64,000 bases of DNA from Streptomyces sp. R41 (GTDB lineage: Bacteria; Actinomycetota; Actinomycetes; Streptomycetales; Streptomycetaceae), in contig NZ_CP163443.1 in NCBI RefSeq assembly GCF_041053055.1, positions 7,113,001 through 7,177,000 of the forward strand, given 5' to 3'. Below, in pieces: positions 44,774-58,310 of the stretch; the first letter of the stretch is position 1; each line of letters starts with the position of its first letter. A program made the translations under genes and the position numbers. The notes under the pieces are model-generated. The model was not told the origin of the DNA, did not search any database, and saw only the letters and a list, made by a program, of their open reading frames with translations.

Positions 44774-45595
44774 GTGAGTGCTGACCCGACGCAGGTGCTC
44801 GCCTTCGAGACCGATTGCCACATCTTCGACGGCTGTGGCTTCCCGGCTCCCGGCCTGCACTCGTTCCTGTTCGAGCCCCTCTGGGGCGACGGGGACAGCA
44901 ACTTGTACTTCAACAAGACGATGCTCTTGGCGCTGCTCGGCTCGATCATCGTTGTCGGCTTCTTCTGGGCCGCCTTCCGTAAGCCGAAGGTTGTCCCGGG
45001 CAAGCTGCAGATGGTCGCCGAGTCGGGCTACGACTTCATCCGCCGCGGCGTCGTCTACGAGACGATCGGCAAGAAGGAAGGCGAGAAGTACGTCCCGCTG
45101 GTCGTCTCGCTGTTCTTCTTCATCTGGATGATGAACCTCTGGTCGATCATTCCGCTCGCCCAGTTCCCGGTGACGTCGATCATCGCGTACCCCATCGTCC
45201 TCGCGGCGATCGTCTACATCACCTGGGTCTCGCTGACCTTCAAGCGGCACGGATTCGTCGGCGCGTTCAAGAACTTCACCGGCTACGACAAGTCGCTCGG
45301 CCCGGTTCTCCCGCTGGCCATGTTCATCGAGCTCCTGTCGAACCTGATCGTCCGGCCCTTCACGCACGCGGTGCGACTGTTCGCGAACATGTTCGCGGGT
45401 CACACGCTGCTGCTGCTCTTCACGATCGCCAGCTGGTACCTGCTCAACGGCATCGGGATCGCCTACGCGGGCGTCTCGTTCATCATGGTGATCGTGATGA
45501 CGGCGTTCGAGCTGTTCATCCAGGCCCTGCAGGCGTATGTGTTCGTGCTGCTGACCTGCACCTTCATCCAGGGCGCGCTGGCCGAGCACCACTGA
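44774..45595 (+). CDS. atpB: ATP synthase subunit a
   Basis: The 273-residue Fo membrane subunit carries the proton half-channels. The essential Arg is in LSNLIVRPFTHAVRLFANMF, followed by GHTLLLLF; the C-terminal helices include AFELFIQALQAYVFVLLTC. The GTG at 44774 has AAGGAG 8 bases upstream; an ATG at 44750 is possible but less well placed. An N-terminal extension with two Cys (ETDCHIFDGCGF) precedes the first transmembrane helix. Confidence 0.96.
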   Translation: MSADPTQVLAFETDCHIFDGCGFPAPGLHSFLFEPLWGDGDSNLYFNKTMLLALLGSIIVVGFFWAAFRKPKVVPGKLQMVAESGYDFIRRGVVYETIGKKEGEKYVPLVVSLFFFIWMMNLWSIIPLAQFPVTSIIAYPIVLAAIVYITWVSLTFKRHGFVGAFKNFTGYDKSLGPVLPLAMFIELLSNLIVRPFTHAVRLFANMFAGHTLLLLFTIASWYLLNGIGIAYAGVSFIMVIVMTAFELFIQALQAYVFVLLTCTFIQGALAEHH

Positions 45596-45651
45596 GCGCC
45601 CCCCCTCTCGACCCCGCAGTCGTCCGGTGGCCAACCCCCACCGGTCCGTAA

Positions 45652-45900
<249 letters not shown>

Positions 45901-45941
45901 TCGTCGGATCCACGACAGCCCACTAGACGAAAGGCACTGAA

Positions 45942-46484
45942 ATGAGCCAGCTGCTCATTCTGGCGGCCGAGAAGGAAAACCCTCTCGTCCCGCCGATCCC
46001 CGAGCTTGTCATCGGCCTGATCGCCTTCGTCATCGTCTTCGGCTTCCTCGCCAAGAAGCTCCTTCCGAACATCAACAAGGTTCTGGAGCAGCGCCGCGAG
46101 GCCATCGAGGGCGGTATCGAGAAGGCCGAGGCCGCTCAGACCGAGGCCCAGAGCGTTCTTGAGCAGTACAAGGCTCAGCTCGCCGAGGCCCGTCACGAGG
46201 CCGCGCGGCTGCGCCAGGAGGCGCAGGAGCAGGGCGCCACGCTCATCGCCGAGATGCGCGCGGAAGGCCAGCGGCAGCGTGAGGAGATCATCGCCGCCGG
46301 TCACGCGCAGATCGAGGCCGACCGCAAGACCGCCGCTCAGTCGCTGCGACAGGACGTCGGCCACCTGGCCACCGACCTGGCCGGCAAGCTCGTCGGTGAG
46401 TCTCTCGAGGACCACGCCCGGCAGAGCCGCGTCATCGACCGCTTCCTCGAGGACCTCGAGGAGAAGGCCGAGGCCGCGCGATGA
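45942..46484 (+). CDS. atpF: ATP synthase subunit b
   Basis: The 180-residue peripheral-stalk subunit has one N-terminal membrane helix (ELVIGLIAFVIVFGFLAKKL) followed by a long Ala/Glu/Gln/Arg coiled coil (about residues 45-175) that contacts F1. The stop overlaps the atpH start by 4 bases (ATGA), so translation is coupled. Confidence 0.95.
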   Translation: MSQLLILAAEKENPLVPPIPELVIGLIAFVIVFGFLAKKLLPNINKVLEQRREAIEGGIEKAEAAQTEAQSVLEQYKAQLAEARHEAARLRQEAQEQGATLIAEMRAEGQRQREEIIAAGHAQIEADRKTAAQSLRQDVGHLATDLAGKLVGESLEDHARQSRVIDRFLEDLEEKAEAAR

Positions 46485-47296
46485 ACGGAGCGAGCCGCGA
46501 GGCCCTGGCAGCCGCACGTGAGCGTCTCGACGCGCTGACGGACTCGACGTCCGTGGACGCGGCGCAGCTCGCCGACGAGCTGGCCGCCGTCACCGCGCTG
46601 CTCGACCGCGAGGTGTCGCTGCGTCGGGTCCTCACCGACCCGGCGCAGCCCGGCGAGGCGAAGGCCGAGCTGGCCGGGCGTCTGTTCGGCGGTCAGGTCA
46701 GCGGGTCGACCGCCGATCTGGTGGCCGGCATGGTGCGCTCCCGCTGGTCGCGCTCGCGTGACCTGGTGGACTCCATCGAGGAGCTGGCCGCCACCGCCGA
46801 CCTCACGGCGGCGCAGCGGGCGGGCACGCTCGACGATGTCGAGGACGAGCTGTTCCGGTTCGGCCGGATCGTCTCTTCGAGCACCGAGCTGCGCTCCGCG
46901 CTGACCGACCGCGCCGCCGGCAAGGCGGCCAAGAGCGAGCTGCTGCACAGCCTGCTCGGCGGCCGGGCCAATGCGACGACCGAGCGTCTGGTGACGCGCC
47001 TTGTGACCGCGCCGCGTGGACGTAGCCTGGAGGCGGGACTCGAGTCCCTGTCCAAGCTCGCCGCCGAGCGCCGCAACCGCATGGTCGCCGTGGTCACCAC
47101 GGCGGTCGCGCTGAGCGACGGACAGAAGCAGCGCCTCGGTGCCGCTCTGGCGAAGCTCTACGGCCGTCAGATGCACCTCAACCTCGACGTGGACCCCGAG
47201 GTCCTCGGCGGGATCCGGGTGCGGGTCGGCGACGAGGTCATCAACGGCTCCATCGCGGACCGGCTTGAGGACGCCAGCCGCCGCATGGCCGGCTAG
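46481..47296 (+). CDS. atpH: ATP synthase subunit delta
   Basis: The 271-residue F1 subunit links the b stalk to alpha. The conserved C-terminal part is recognisable ([20 protein letters not shown], then [20 protein letters not shown]). The N-terminal half is longer than in E. coli (177 residues), as usual in actinobacteria. It overlaps atpF by 4 bases. Confidence 0.94.
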   Translation: MNGASREALAAARERLDALTDSTSVDAAQLADELAAVTALLDREVSLRRVLTDPAQPGEAKAELAGRLFGGQVSGSTADLVAGMVRSRWSRSRDLVDSIEELAATADLTAAQRAGTLDDVEDELFRFGRIVSSSTELRSALTDRAAGKAAKSELLHSLLGGRANATTERLVTRLVTAPRGRSLEAGLESLSKLAAERRNRMVAVVTTAVALSDGQKQRLGAALAKLYGRQMHLNLDVDPEVLGGIRVRVGDEVINGSIADRLEDASRRMAG

Positions 47297-47332
47297 CAGC
47301 AACTCAATACGCAGTACGTACTTACGGCCCTC

Positions 47333-47398
47333 GTTGGGCCGTGCAGAGGATTCCTGGGGGTCGCCCCCAGACCCCCAAAGTGAAACTTCGGGCCCAAC
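47333..47398 (+). promoter_or_regulatory. Nested inverted repeats in the atpH-atpA gap
   Basis: The outer arms GTTGGGCC (47333-47340) and GGCCCAAC (47391-47398) enclose a hairpin CTGGGGG-TCG-CCCCCAG (47354-47370). The structure ends directly before the atpA ribosome site AAGGAG. It could act as an RNA processing or stability element inside the operon. Confidence 0.5.
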
Positions 47399-47418
47399 AA
47401 GGAGAGCAGGGAACCCAG

Positions 47419-49011
47419 ATGGCGGAGCTCACGATCCGGCCGGAGGAGATCCGGGACGCGCTGGAGAACTTTGTCCAGTCGTACAAGCCGGACGCGGCCT
47501 CGCGCGAGGAGGTCGGTACGGTCACCCTTGCCGGCGACGGCATCGCGAAGGTCGAGGGCCTGCCCTCGGCCATGGCCAACGAACTGCTGAAGTTCGAGGA
47601 CGGCACCCTCGGCCTCGCGCTCAACCTGGAAGAGCGCGAGATCGGCGCCATCGTCCTCGGCGAGTTCAGCGGCATCGAGGAGGGCCAGCCGGTGCAGCGC
47701 ACCGGTGAGGTTCTGTCCGTCGCCGTCGGCGAGGGCTACCTCGGCCGTGTTGTCGACCCGCTCGGCAACCCGATCGACGGCCTCGGCGAGATCGAGACGT
47801 CGGGCCGCCGCGCCCTCGAGCTGCAGGCACCGGGCGTCATGGTCCGTAAGTCGGTGCACGAGCCGATGGAGACCGGTTACAAGGCCGTCGACGCGATGAC
47901 CCCGATCGGCCGTGGCCAGCGTCAGCTGATCATCGGTGACCGTCAGACCGGCAAGACCGCCCTGGCCGTCGACACGATCATCAACCAGCGCGACAACTGG
48001 CGCACCGGCGACCCGAAGAAGCAGGTCCGCTGCATCTACGTCGCCATCGGTCAGAAGGGTTCCACCATCGCCTCCGTGCGTGGTGCCCTGGAAGAGGCCG
48101 GCGCGCTCGAGTACACGACCATCGTCGCCGCCCCGGCGTCCGACCCGGCCGGCTTCAAGTACCTTGCGCCGTACACCGGTTCGGCCATCGGCCAGCAGTG
48201 GATGTACGACGGCAAGCACGTCCTCATCATCTTCGACGACCTCTCGAAGCAGGCCGACGCCTACCGCGCCGTGTCCCTGCTGCTGCGCCGCCCGCCGGGC
48301 CGCGAGGCCTACCCGGGTGACGTCTTCTACCTGCACTCCCGTCTGCTGGAGCGCTGCGCGAAGCTCTCCGACGACATGGGCGCCGGTTCGATGACGGGTC
48401 TGCCGATCGTCGAGACCAAGGCGAACGACGTGTCGGCGTTCATCCCGACCAACGTCATCTCCATCACCGACGGCCAGTGCTTCCTGGAGTCCGACCTGTT
48501 CAACGCCGGCCAGCGTCCGGCCCTGAACGTCGGTATCTCGGTCTCCCGCGTCGGTGGCTCCGCCCAGCACAAGGCGATGCGCCAGGTCTCCGGGCGTCTC
48601 CGCGTGGACCTCGCCCAGTTCCGTGAGCTGGAGGCGTTCGCCGCCTTCGGTTCCGACCTGGACGCCGCGTCGAAGGCCCAGCTGGAGCGCGGTCAGCGCA
48701 TGGTCGAGCTGCTCAAGCAGCCGCAGTACCAGCCGATGCCGACCGAGGACCAGGTCGTCTCCGTGTGGGCCGGTACCACCGGCAGGATGGACGACGTACC
48801 GGTCAAGGACATCCGGCGCTTCGAGAAGGAGCTCCTGGAGTACCTGCACCGCAAGGAGCAGGGCCTCATGACCTCCATCAAGGAGGGCGCCAAGATGTCG
48901 GACGACACGCTGCAGGCCATCGCCGACGCCATCGCGGACTTCAAGAAGCAGTTCGAGACCTCGGACGGGAAGCTTCTCGGCGAGGACGCTCCGGCCGCCG
49001 CCGGTAAGTGA
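47419..49011 (+). CDS. atpA: ATP synthase subunit alpha
   Basis: The 530-residue non-catalytic F1 subunit has the P-loop GDRQTGKT, the family signature [17 protein letters not shown] and the C-terminal helical domain. The start is ATG 47419 behind AAGGAG at a longish distance; an in-frame ATG at 47341 would include the hairpin region and is rejected. The C-terminus extends to [11 protein letters not shown] 20-base gap separates it from atpG. Confidence 0.97.
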   Translation: MAELTIRPEEIRDALENFVQSYKPDAASREEVGTVTLAGDGIAKVEGLPSAMANELLKFEDGTLGLALNLEEREIGAIVLGEFSGIEEGQPVQRTGEVLSVAVGEGYLGRVVDPLGNPIDGLGEIETSGRRALELQAPGVMVRKSVHEPMETGYKAVDAMTPIGRGQRQLIIGDRQTGKTALAVDTIINQRDNWRTGDPKKQVRCIYVAIGQKGSTIASVRGALEEAGALEYTTIVAAPASDPAGFKYLAPYTGSAIGQQWMYDGKHVLIIFDDLSKQADAYRAVSLLLRRPPGREAYPGDVFYLHSRLLERCAKLSDDMGAGSMTGLPIVETKANDVSAFIPTNVISITDGQCFLESDLFNAGQRPALNVGISVSRVGGSAQHKAMRQVSGRLRVDLAQFRELEAFAAFGSDLDAASKAQLERGQRMVELLKQPQYQPMPTEDQVVSVWAGTTGRMDDVPVKDIRRFEKELLEYLHRKEQGLMTSIKEGAKMSDDTLQAIADAIADFKKQFETSDGKLLGEDAPAAAGK

Positions 49012-49031
49012 CGACGGAAGGGACCTGACTC

Positions 49032-51385
<2,354 letters not shown>

Positions 51386-51403
51386 ACCTCGTGTTCATGA
51401 AGA

Positions 51404-51440
51404 GGGGCGGGGTGTCACCTCGCGGGGTGCGTCCCGCCCC
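51404..51440 (+). terminator. GC hairpin in the atpD-atpC gap, possible attenuator
   Basis: GGGGCGGG (51404-51411) pairs with CCCGCCCC (51433-51440) across 21 bases, 19 bases after the atpD stop. It could lower atpC expression relative to atpD; the T-tract is poor. Confidence 0.4.
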
Positions 51441-51512
51441 CCTTCGTACGCCTACTAGACTTTGACCCAACACCCGGCATCAAACGCCGGGTGGTGACCC
51501 GAGGAGCCCACC

Positions 51513-51887
51513 TTGGCTGCTGAGCTGCACGTCGAGCTCGTCGCCGCGGACCGCAGTGTCTGGTCCGGCGAGGCCACCCTGGTCGTCGCGCGCACCACGT
51601 CCGGCGACATCGGCGTCATGCCCGGTCACCAGCCGCTGCTCGGTGTGCTGGAGTCGGGCCCGGTGACCATCCGTACGAGTGATGGTGCAACGGTCGTCGC
51701 CGCGGTGCACGGCGGTTTCATCTCGTTCGCGGACAACAAGCTGTCGCTGCTGGCCGAGATCGCCGAGCTGTCGGACGAGATCGACGTCCAGCGCACGGAG
51801 CGGGAGCTCGAGCGCGCGAAGGCGGAGGGCGACGCCACCGCCGAGCGCCGCGCGGACGTCCGACTGCGTGCGGTGGCGACGCGCTGA
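51513..51887 (+). CDS. atpC: ATP synthase subunit epsilon
   Basis: The 124-residue F1 subunit starts at the TTG at 51513, with GAGGAG upstream. The N-terminal beta-sandwich (HVELVAADRSVWSGEATLVV, GDIGVMPGHQPLLGVL) is complete and the C-terminal helical part (ELSDEIDVQRTERELERAK) is present. It couples gamma to the c-ring and can inhibit hydrolysis. It is the last gene of the operon before a strong terminator. Confidence 0.95.
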   Translation: MAAELHVELVAADRSVWSGEATLVVARTTSGDIGVMPGHQPLLGVLESGPVTIRTSDGATVVAAVHGGFISFADNKLSLLAEIAELSDEIDVQRTERELERAKAEGDATAERRADVRLRAVATR

Positions 51888-51912
51888 ACCCAGCGCGCAC
51901 GGAATGACGTGA

Positions 51913-51960
51913 CTCAGCCGCGGCCGGGACTGGATAAAACCAGACCGGGCCGCGGCTGAG
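51913..51960 (+). terminator. ATP synthase operon terminator
   Basis: CTCAGCCGCGGCC (51913-51925) and GGCCGCGGCTGAG (51948-51960) form a perfect 13-bp stem, with an inner CTGG-ATAAAA-CCAG stem. It begins 26 bases after the atpC stop. Confidence 0.9.
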
Positions 51961-52019
51961 GCGATGCGGGTGCTTTTTTCCGTTTCATTACCTGCTTTAC
52001 CTAGGAGACGAGGAGGTCG

Positions 52020-52472
52020 GTGTCGATGGTCCTCGCTCTGACTGTGTGCGGGTTGGTAGTGGCGCTCGTGGTGGTGGGGCTGTTCGTCTTCGGCCTCCGC
52101 CGCCGGCTCATCCAGCGCTCCGGCGGCACGTTCGACTGCAGCCTGCGCTGGGACGTGCCCGAGAAGGGCGACCCCAGCGGCAAGGGCTGGAGCTATGGAG
52201 TCGCCCGCTACAACGGCGACCGCATCGAGTGGTACCGCGTCTTCTCCTACGCCCCCCGCCCGCGCCGCGTCCTGGAGCGCTCGGCGATCGAGGTGGCGGG
52301 CCGCCGGGCCCCCGAGGGTGAGGAGGAGCTGGCGCTGCTCTCCGACGCGATCATCCTCGCCTGTCTCCATCGCGGGACGCGGCTCGAACTGGCGATGAGC
52401 GAAGACGCGCTGACCGGATTCCTCGCGTGGCTGGAAGCAGCCCCGCCCGGTCAGCGCGTCAATGTCGCCTGA
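52020..52472 (+). CDS. DUF2550-like single-pass membrane protein
   Basis: The 150-residue protein has one N-terminal transmembrane segment (LALTVCGLVVALVVVGLFVF) and a basic soluble domain with RSGGTFDCSLRWD, GWSYGVARYNGDRIEWYRVF and RRVLERS, the pattern of the actinobacterial DUF2550 family usually encoded just after the atp operon. The function is unknown. The start is GTG 52020 or ATG 52026, both downstream of GAGGAGG. Confidence 0.85.
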   Translation: MSMVLALTVCGLVVALVVVGLFVFGLRRRLIQRSGGTFDCSLRWDVPEKGDPSGKGWSYGVARYNGDRIEWYRVFSYAPRPRRVLERSAIEVAGRRAPEGEEELALLSDAIILACLHRGTRLELAMSEDALTGFLAWLEAAPPGQRVNVA

Positions 52473-52522
52473 GTCGCAGTCGATCGACTTCTGGTCGGTC
52501 AACTCGTAGCCGGGTGATCCGC

Positions 52523-54349
<1,827 letters not shown>

Positions 54350-54387
54350 CCTGCGTCTCCTCCGGGGGAGTTGATGAGGTGCGGTGG

Positions 54388-54429
54388 ACAATAGAAAGGT
54401 CTGGACCATAGGTCAATAGGTCCAGACCA
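54388..54429 (-). promoter_or_regulatory. Chitinase promoter with paired 12-bp direct repeats
   Basis: On the minus strand TTGACC (54411-54416) and TATTGT (54388-54393) form a sigma-70-type promoter with a 17-bp spacer. TGGTCCAGACCT (54397-54408 region, read as its complement AGGTCTGGACCA on plus) and its partner at 54418-54429 are direct repeats 21 bp apart. One lies in the spacer and one upstream of -35. Such repeats mediate chitin induction and glucose repression in other Streptomyces chitinase genes. Confidence 0.75.
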
Positions 54430-54455
54430 GTGAGGCGGCTGCTTGTCGTTACTTG

Positions 54456-55097
54456 TTACACGCCCAACTCCTGTGCCAGCACCGCCGCTTGGACTCTGCT
54501 CCGCAGCTCCAGCTTCCCCAGCAGTCGGCTGACGTGGGTCTTCACGGTCGCCTCCGCCATGTCGAGACGGGTCGCGATCTCGGCGTTGGAGAGCCCCTCT
54601 CCGAGGCAGGACAGCACCTCGCGCTCCCGTCGGGTGAGGGCGTCCAGGACGGACGGATCGGCCGTCGGCTCCCGTACGGGTTTCGTGGCGAACTCGGCGA
54701 TCAGCCGACGGGTGACGGCCGGGGCGATGAGGCCCTCCCCGCGCGCCACCGTCCGGACCGCCTCCAGCAGATCCTTCGCCTCGGTGTTCTTCAGCAGAAA
54801 GCCGGAGGCGCCCGCGCGCAGCGCCCCGAAGACGTACTCGTCGAGGTCGAAGGTGGTGAGCACGAGGACGTCGGCGAGCCGCTCGGCGACGACCTGGCGG
54901 GTGGCGGACACCCCGTCCAGGCGGGGCATCTGGACGTCCATCAGGACGAGATCCGGCCGCAGTTCACGGGCGAGCGCGACCGCCCGCTCCCCGTTCTCCG
55001 CCTCACCGACCACCTCGATGTCGGGCGCGCTGCGCAGGATGAGGATCAGCCCCGCGCGTACCGCGGACTGGTCCTCGGCGACGAGCACCCGGATCAT
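54456..55097 (-). CDS. chiR: NarL-type response regulator
   Basis: The 213-residue regulator has a receiver domain (LVAEDQSAVRAGL, phospho-Asp in LVLMDVQMPRLDG, Lys in GFLLKNTEAKDLL) and a C-terminal LuxR HTH (LTRREREVLSCLGEGLSNAE, VKTHVSRLLGKL). It overlaps the kinase stop by 4 bases (ATGA). The position directly upstream of and facing the same way as the chitinase suggests it controls chitinase expression, as ChiR does in S. coelicolor. Confidence 0.9.
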   Translation of the reverse strand: MIRVLVAEDQSAVRAGLILILRSAPDIEVVGEAENGERAVALARELRPDLVLMDVQMPRLDGVSATRQVVAERLADVLVLTTFDLDEYVFGALRAGASGFLLKNTEAKDLLEAVRTVARGEGLIAPAVTRRLIAEFATKPVREPTADPSVLDALTRREREVLSCLGEGLSNAEIATRLDMAEATVKTHVSRLLGKLELRSRVQAAVLAQELGV

Positions 55098-56281
55098 GCC
55101 GATTCTCCTTGGGACAGGGGCAGGGTGGCGCGTACGGCCCAGACCTTGCCGGTGGGGGAGTCCTCGGGGCCGGCCTCGAAGGTGCCGTGCAGCAGCGCGA
55201 CCCGCTCCCGCATGCCGACCAGACCGGCGCCCGACCCCGGAGCCCGCGGCTCGTCCCGGTCGCCGTACGGACTGCTGACGCACGCCGTCAGGCAGCCGTC
55301 CCGCTGGGCGACGCCCACCGTGACCGCGCCGGGGGAGGCGTGCTTGAGGGCGTTGGTCAGAGATTCCTGGACGATGCGGTAGACCGCCAGCTCGACCGGT
55401 GCGGGCAGTCCGTCGGCGTGGTCGGTCTCCAGCACGACATCGAGTCCGTTGGTGCGGGCGCTGTCCACCAGCGAGCCGAGTCCGTCGAGTGTGGGGGCCG
55501 CGGCCGGCTCGCGGTCGCCGCTGCCGTCGCGCAGGATGCCGATCAGCCGGCGCATCTCCGCGAGTCCGTCGACGCTGTTCTCGCGGATGACCGAGAGGGC
55601 CTCCTTGGACGTCGTCGGGTCGTCGAGGGAGAGCGCGGCGGTGGAGTGGATGGCGATGGCGGACAGGTGGTTGGCGACCATGTCGTGCAACTCCCGTGCC
55701 ATGCGGGCCCGTTCGGCGGTGACCGCCTGGGTGCGGTCCATCTCGGCGAGCAGGGCGGTCTGTTCGGCGCGCAGGCGTTCGGCGATGGCGGTGTCGCGGT
55801 GGTTGCGGACGATCCAGCCGGTCGCGGCCGGGGTGAAGGTCACCAGGCCGGTGAACGCCCCGATCAGCAGTCCCTCCGGTTTCCGCCAGGCCGCGACGGG
55901 CCACACGGTCGCGATCACCGTGATCAGCCCGGTGATCCAGGGGATGCGCCGGGCCGCACCGGGAGAGCCGTACAGGACGGCCGCGTACACAAGGTCCGTG
56001 AACATCACCACGGTGACCAGGCTGCCGCGGGTGAGCAGGTCGGCGGTGAGGGCGACCGTGCCGATGAGCAGCGCGGCGCGCGGCCGGGTACGGCGCATCA
56101 GCTCGCAGCCGGCCATCACGACGAGCGGAATGAGCACCACCCAGCCGGGATCGACCAGGGAGATCGGGTCGTCCGGCGTACGACTGAAGAGACCGACGCC
56201 CCACAGGGCGAATCCGCCGAGCAGCCCGCCGACCGAGATACGCACGTCGTCGCGGTGCGGGCGGGGGAGTCGTACGGCCAT
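55094..56281 (-). CDS. chiS: Sensor histidine kinase (HisKA_3 type)
   Basis: The 395-residue membrane kinase has four to six hydrophobic segments in its first 150 residues, a dimerisation helix with the phospho-His (ERARMARELHDMVANHLSAIA), and a HATPase domain (VQESLTNALKHA N-box, GAGLVGMRERVALLHG). It is the cognate kinase of the following regulator, with coupled translation. The start at ATG 56281 is chosen over 56296 for its fit to the conserved beginning. The signal sensed is unknown; chitin breakdown products are inferred from context. Confidence 0.88.
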   Translation of the reverse strand: MAVRLPRPHRDDVRISVGGLLGGFALWGVGLFSRTPDDPISLVDPGWVVLIPLVVMAGCELMRRTRPRAALLIGTVALTADLLTRGSLVTVVMFTDLVYAAVLYGSPGAARRIPWITGLITVIATVWPVAAWRKPEGLLIGAFTGLVTFTPAATGWIVRNHRDTAIAERLRAEQTALLAEMDRTQAVTAERARMARELHDMVANHLSAIAIHSTAALSLDDPTTSKEALSVIRENSVDGLAEMRRLIGILRDGSGDREPAAAPTLDGLGSLVDSARTNGLDVVLETDHADGLPAPVELAVYRIVQESLTNALKHASPGAVTVGVAQRDGCLTACVSSPYGDRDEPRAPGSGAGLVGMRERVALLHGTFEAGPEDSPTGKVWAVRATLPLSQGESA

Positions 56282-56433
56282 GACTCCATCCAACACGGCG
56301 TACCGGCGGCGCGCGTGCTTCCCCGGGACGGTCTGCGACTACATCGAAGGATGCAGTCGCACTTCCTCACCGGCGACGACGAATCGGGCGGATACGGCCG
56401 GGAGCCTGGAGGGGTGACCGAGAGGAGTCAGCC

Positions 56434-57048
56434 GTGACTGTCGCACTGATCGTCGCCTGTGAGGTCGGATTCTGGGTGCTGCTGGCGGCGGGCCTGGCGG
56501 TCCGCTACCTGCTGAAGTGGCGCCGCATCAGCGTGGCCCTGCTGCTGAGCGAGCCGCTCCTGGAGGTCGTGCTGTTCGTGGTGACGGCGATCGACCTCAA
56601 GAACGGCGCCGAGCCGAGCTGGGAGCACGGACTCGCCGCCCTGTACATCGGCTTCACCGTGGCCTACGGCCACTACACGATCCGCCGGCTCGACGGCCAC
56701 GCCGCGCACCGGCTCGCCGGGGGCCCGCGCCCGACCGGGCCACCCCGTTACGGGATGGCCCGGGCCAGGCACGAGGGCAGGCTGTGGCTGCGTACGGTGC
56801 TGGCGGCCGCCGTCGCCTGCGCCCTCCTGCAGGCCGCGATCTGGTACGTGGGCGACGGCAACACGGAGTCGCTGCGGTCCTTCCAGTGGGTGGCGCTGCG
56901 CGCGGCCGCGATCCACGGCGTGGTCGCCCTCACCTACGCGCTGTGGCCGAAGAAGGCCCCGGCGTCAGCGCTCCCCGCCCGGGACCCACAGCACGTCCCC
57001 GACCTCACCGTTGGCCGTACGGGCCAGGATGAACAGCAGGTCCGATAG
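56434..57048 (+). CDS. Integral membrane protein of unknown function
   Basis: The 204-residue protein starts at the GTG at 56434 behind GAGGAG. It has about five hydrophobic segments (VALIVACEVGFWVLLAAGLA, LLEVVLFVVTAIDL, ALYIGFTVAYGHY, VLAAAVACALLQAAIWYV, AAIHGVVALTYALW). No domain is recognised. Its last 84 bases overlap the 3' end of the convergent adenosyltransferase gene, so the final C-terminal residues may be fortuitous. Confidence 0.75.
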   Translation: MTVALIVACEVGFWVLLAAGLAVRYLLKWRRISVALLLSEPLLEVVLFVVTAIDLKNGAEPSWEHGLAALYIGFTVAYGHYTIRRLDGHAAHRLAGGPRPTGPPRYGMARARHEGRLWLRTVLAAAVACALLQAAIWYVGDGNTESLRSFQWVALRAAAIHGVVALTYALWPKKAPASALPARDPQHVPDLTVGRTGQDEQQVR

Positions 57049-57537
57049 CCGGTTGAGGTAGGTCGCGGTGAGCGGGTTCATGACCTCCGCGTGGGCCTCC
57101 AACGCGGCCCACGTCGACCGCTCCGCGCGCCGCACGACCGTGCACGCCTGGTGCAGCAGCGCCGCGCCGGGCGTGCCGCCGGGCAGGATGAAGGAGCGCA
57201 GCTTCTCCAGCCGCTCGTTGAAGCGGTCGCAGTCCGCCTCCAGCTTGTCGATGTAGAACTGCTCCACCCGCAACGGCGGGAACTGCGGGTTCTCGACCAC
57301 CGGCGTCGACAGGTCCGCGCCCACGTCGAACAGATCGTTCTGGACGCGGGTGAGCACCTTGACGATCTCCTCGTCCAGGCCGCCGAGCGCGATCGCCGTC
57401 CCGATCACCGCGTTCGCCTCGTTGGCGTCCGCGTACGCCGAGATCCGCAGGTCGGTCTTGGCGACCCTGCTCATGTCGCCGAGGGCGGTGGTGCCCTGGT
57501 CGCCGGTCCTGGTGTAGATGCGCGTCAGATTGACCAT
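56965..57537 (-). CDS. Cob(I)yrinic acid a,c-diamide/cobalamin adenosyltransferase, PduO type
   Basis: The 190-residue trimeric enzyme transfers the 5'-deoxyadenosyl group of ATP to cob(I)alamin to make coenzyme B12. Conserved features are the N-terminal ATP motif (RIYTRTGDQGTTALG), SAYADANEANAVIG, the central FILPGGTPGAALLHQACTVV with RRAER, and NRLSDLLFILAR. The length is standard. It is monocistronic and converges with the membrane protein gene. Confidence 0.95.
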   Translation of the reverse strand: MVNLTRIYTRTGDQGTTALGDMSRVAKTDLRISAYADANEANAVIGTAIALGGLDEEIVKVLTRVQNDLFDVGADLSTPVVENPQFPPLRVEQFYIDKLEADCDRFNERLEKLRSFILPGGTPGAALLHQACTVVRRAERSTWAALEAHAEVMNPLTATYLNRLSDLLFILARTANGEVGDVLWVPGGER

Positions 57538-57550
57538 GAGGTCAGCGTAG

Positions 57551-58300
57551 TTACGCTCCGGCCTTCCGGAACACTCGTGTGCCCACCGTCACGGCGAGCG
57601 CCGCGAAGCCGAGGGCGACGAGGACGCCGTACAGCATGGCGGCGGTCGCGTACTGGCCGACGTACGCGTCCCGGATCGCGTCCACCAGATAGCGCAGCGG
57701 CATGAAGTGGGACAGGAAGTCCAGCCATCCGGGGGCCAGCGTCATCGGGAGCATCAGGCCCGACAGCAGCATCGACGGCATGGAGACCGCGTTGACGATC
57801 GGGCCGAACTCCGAGGGCCTGTCGACCTTCATCGCCACCGTGTACGACAGGGAGCCGAGGGAGACCGTCAGCAGCGCGATGAACGCGAACCCGATGAGCA
57901 CCCCGGCGAGCGGTGCGCGCAGGCCCACGAGCAGCGCGGCGAGCACGAGAAGCACCGCCTGGAAGACGAACAGGGCGGCATCGCGCAGCACCCGGCCCAG
58001 GAGCAGGGCGAGACGGCTGACCGGTGTGACGCGCATCCGCTCCATGACTCCGTAGTTCTTCTCGATGATGATCGAGAAGCCCGCGAACAGGGAGCCGAAC
58101 AGGCCGAGTTGAAGCAGCAGCCCGGGCACCAGCACCTGCCAGGAACTGCCCCGCGATCCCAGCGGCAGACGGGTCAGCAGCGGCCCGAAGAGAAAGAGGT
58201 AGAGCAGCGGCATCAGCACGCCGAAGAGGATCTGGAACTTGGAGCGCAGGGTCTGGCGGGCATAACGCCCGAAGATCAGCGCGGTGTCGTGCAGCAGCAT
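57551..58300 (-). CDS. ABC-2 type exporter permease
   Basis: The 249-residue protein has six hydrophobic segments and the ABC-2 pattern (FQILFGVLMPLLYLFLFGPL near the start; PSMLLSGLMLPMTLAPGWLD in the last third). It is a DrrB-like partner of the ATPase encoded 10 bases upstream. The pair probably exports a drug, lipid or natural product; the substrate is unknown. It is followed by the adenosyltransferase gene. Confidence 0.9.
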   Translation of the reverse strand: MLLHDTALIFGRYARQTLRSKFQILFGVLMPLLYLFLFGPLLTRLPLGSRGSSWQVLVPGLLLQLGLFGSLFAGFSIIIEKNYGVMERMRVTPVSRLALLLGRVLRDAALFVFQAVLLVLAALLVGLRAPLAGVLIGFAFIALLTVSLGSLSYTVAMKVDRPSEFGPIVNAVSMPSMLLSGLMLPMTLAPGWLDFLSHFMPLRYLVDAIRDAYVGQYATAAMLYGVLVALGFAALAVTVGTRVFRKAGA

Positions 58301-58310
58301 GTCGTACGTC

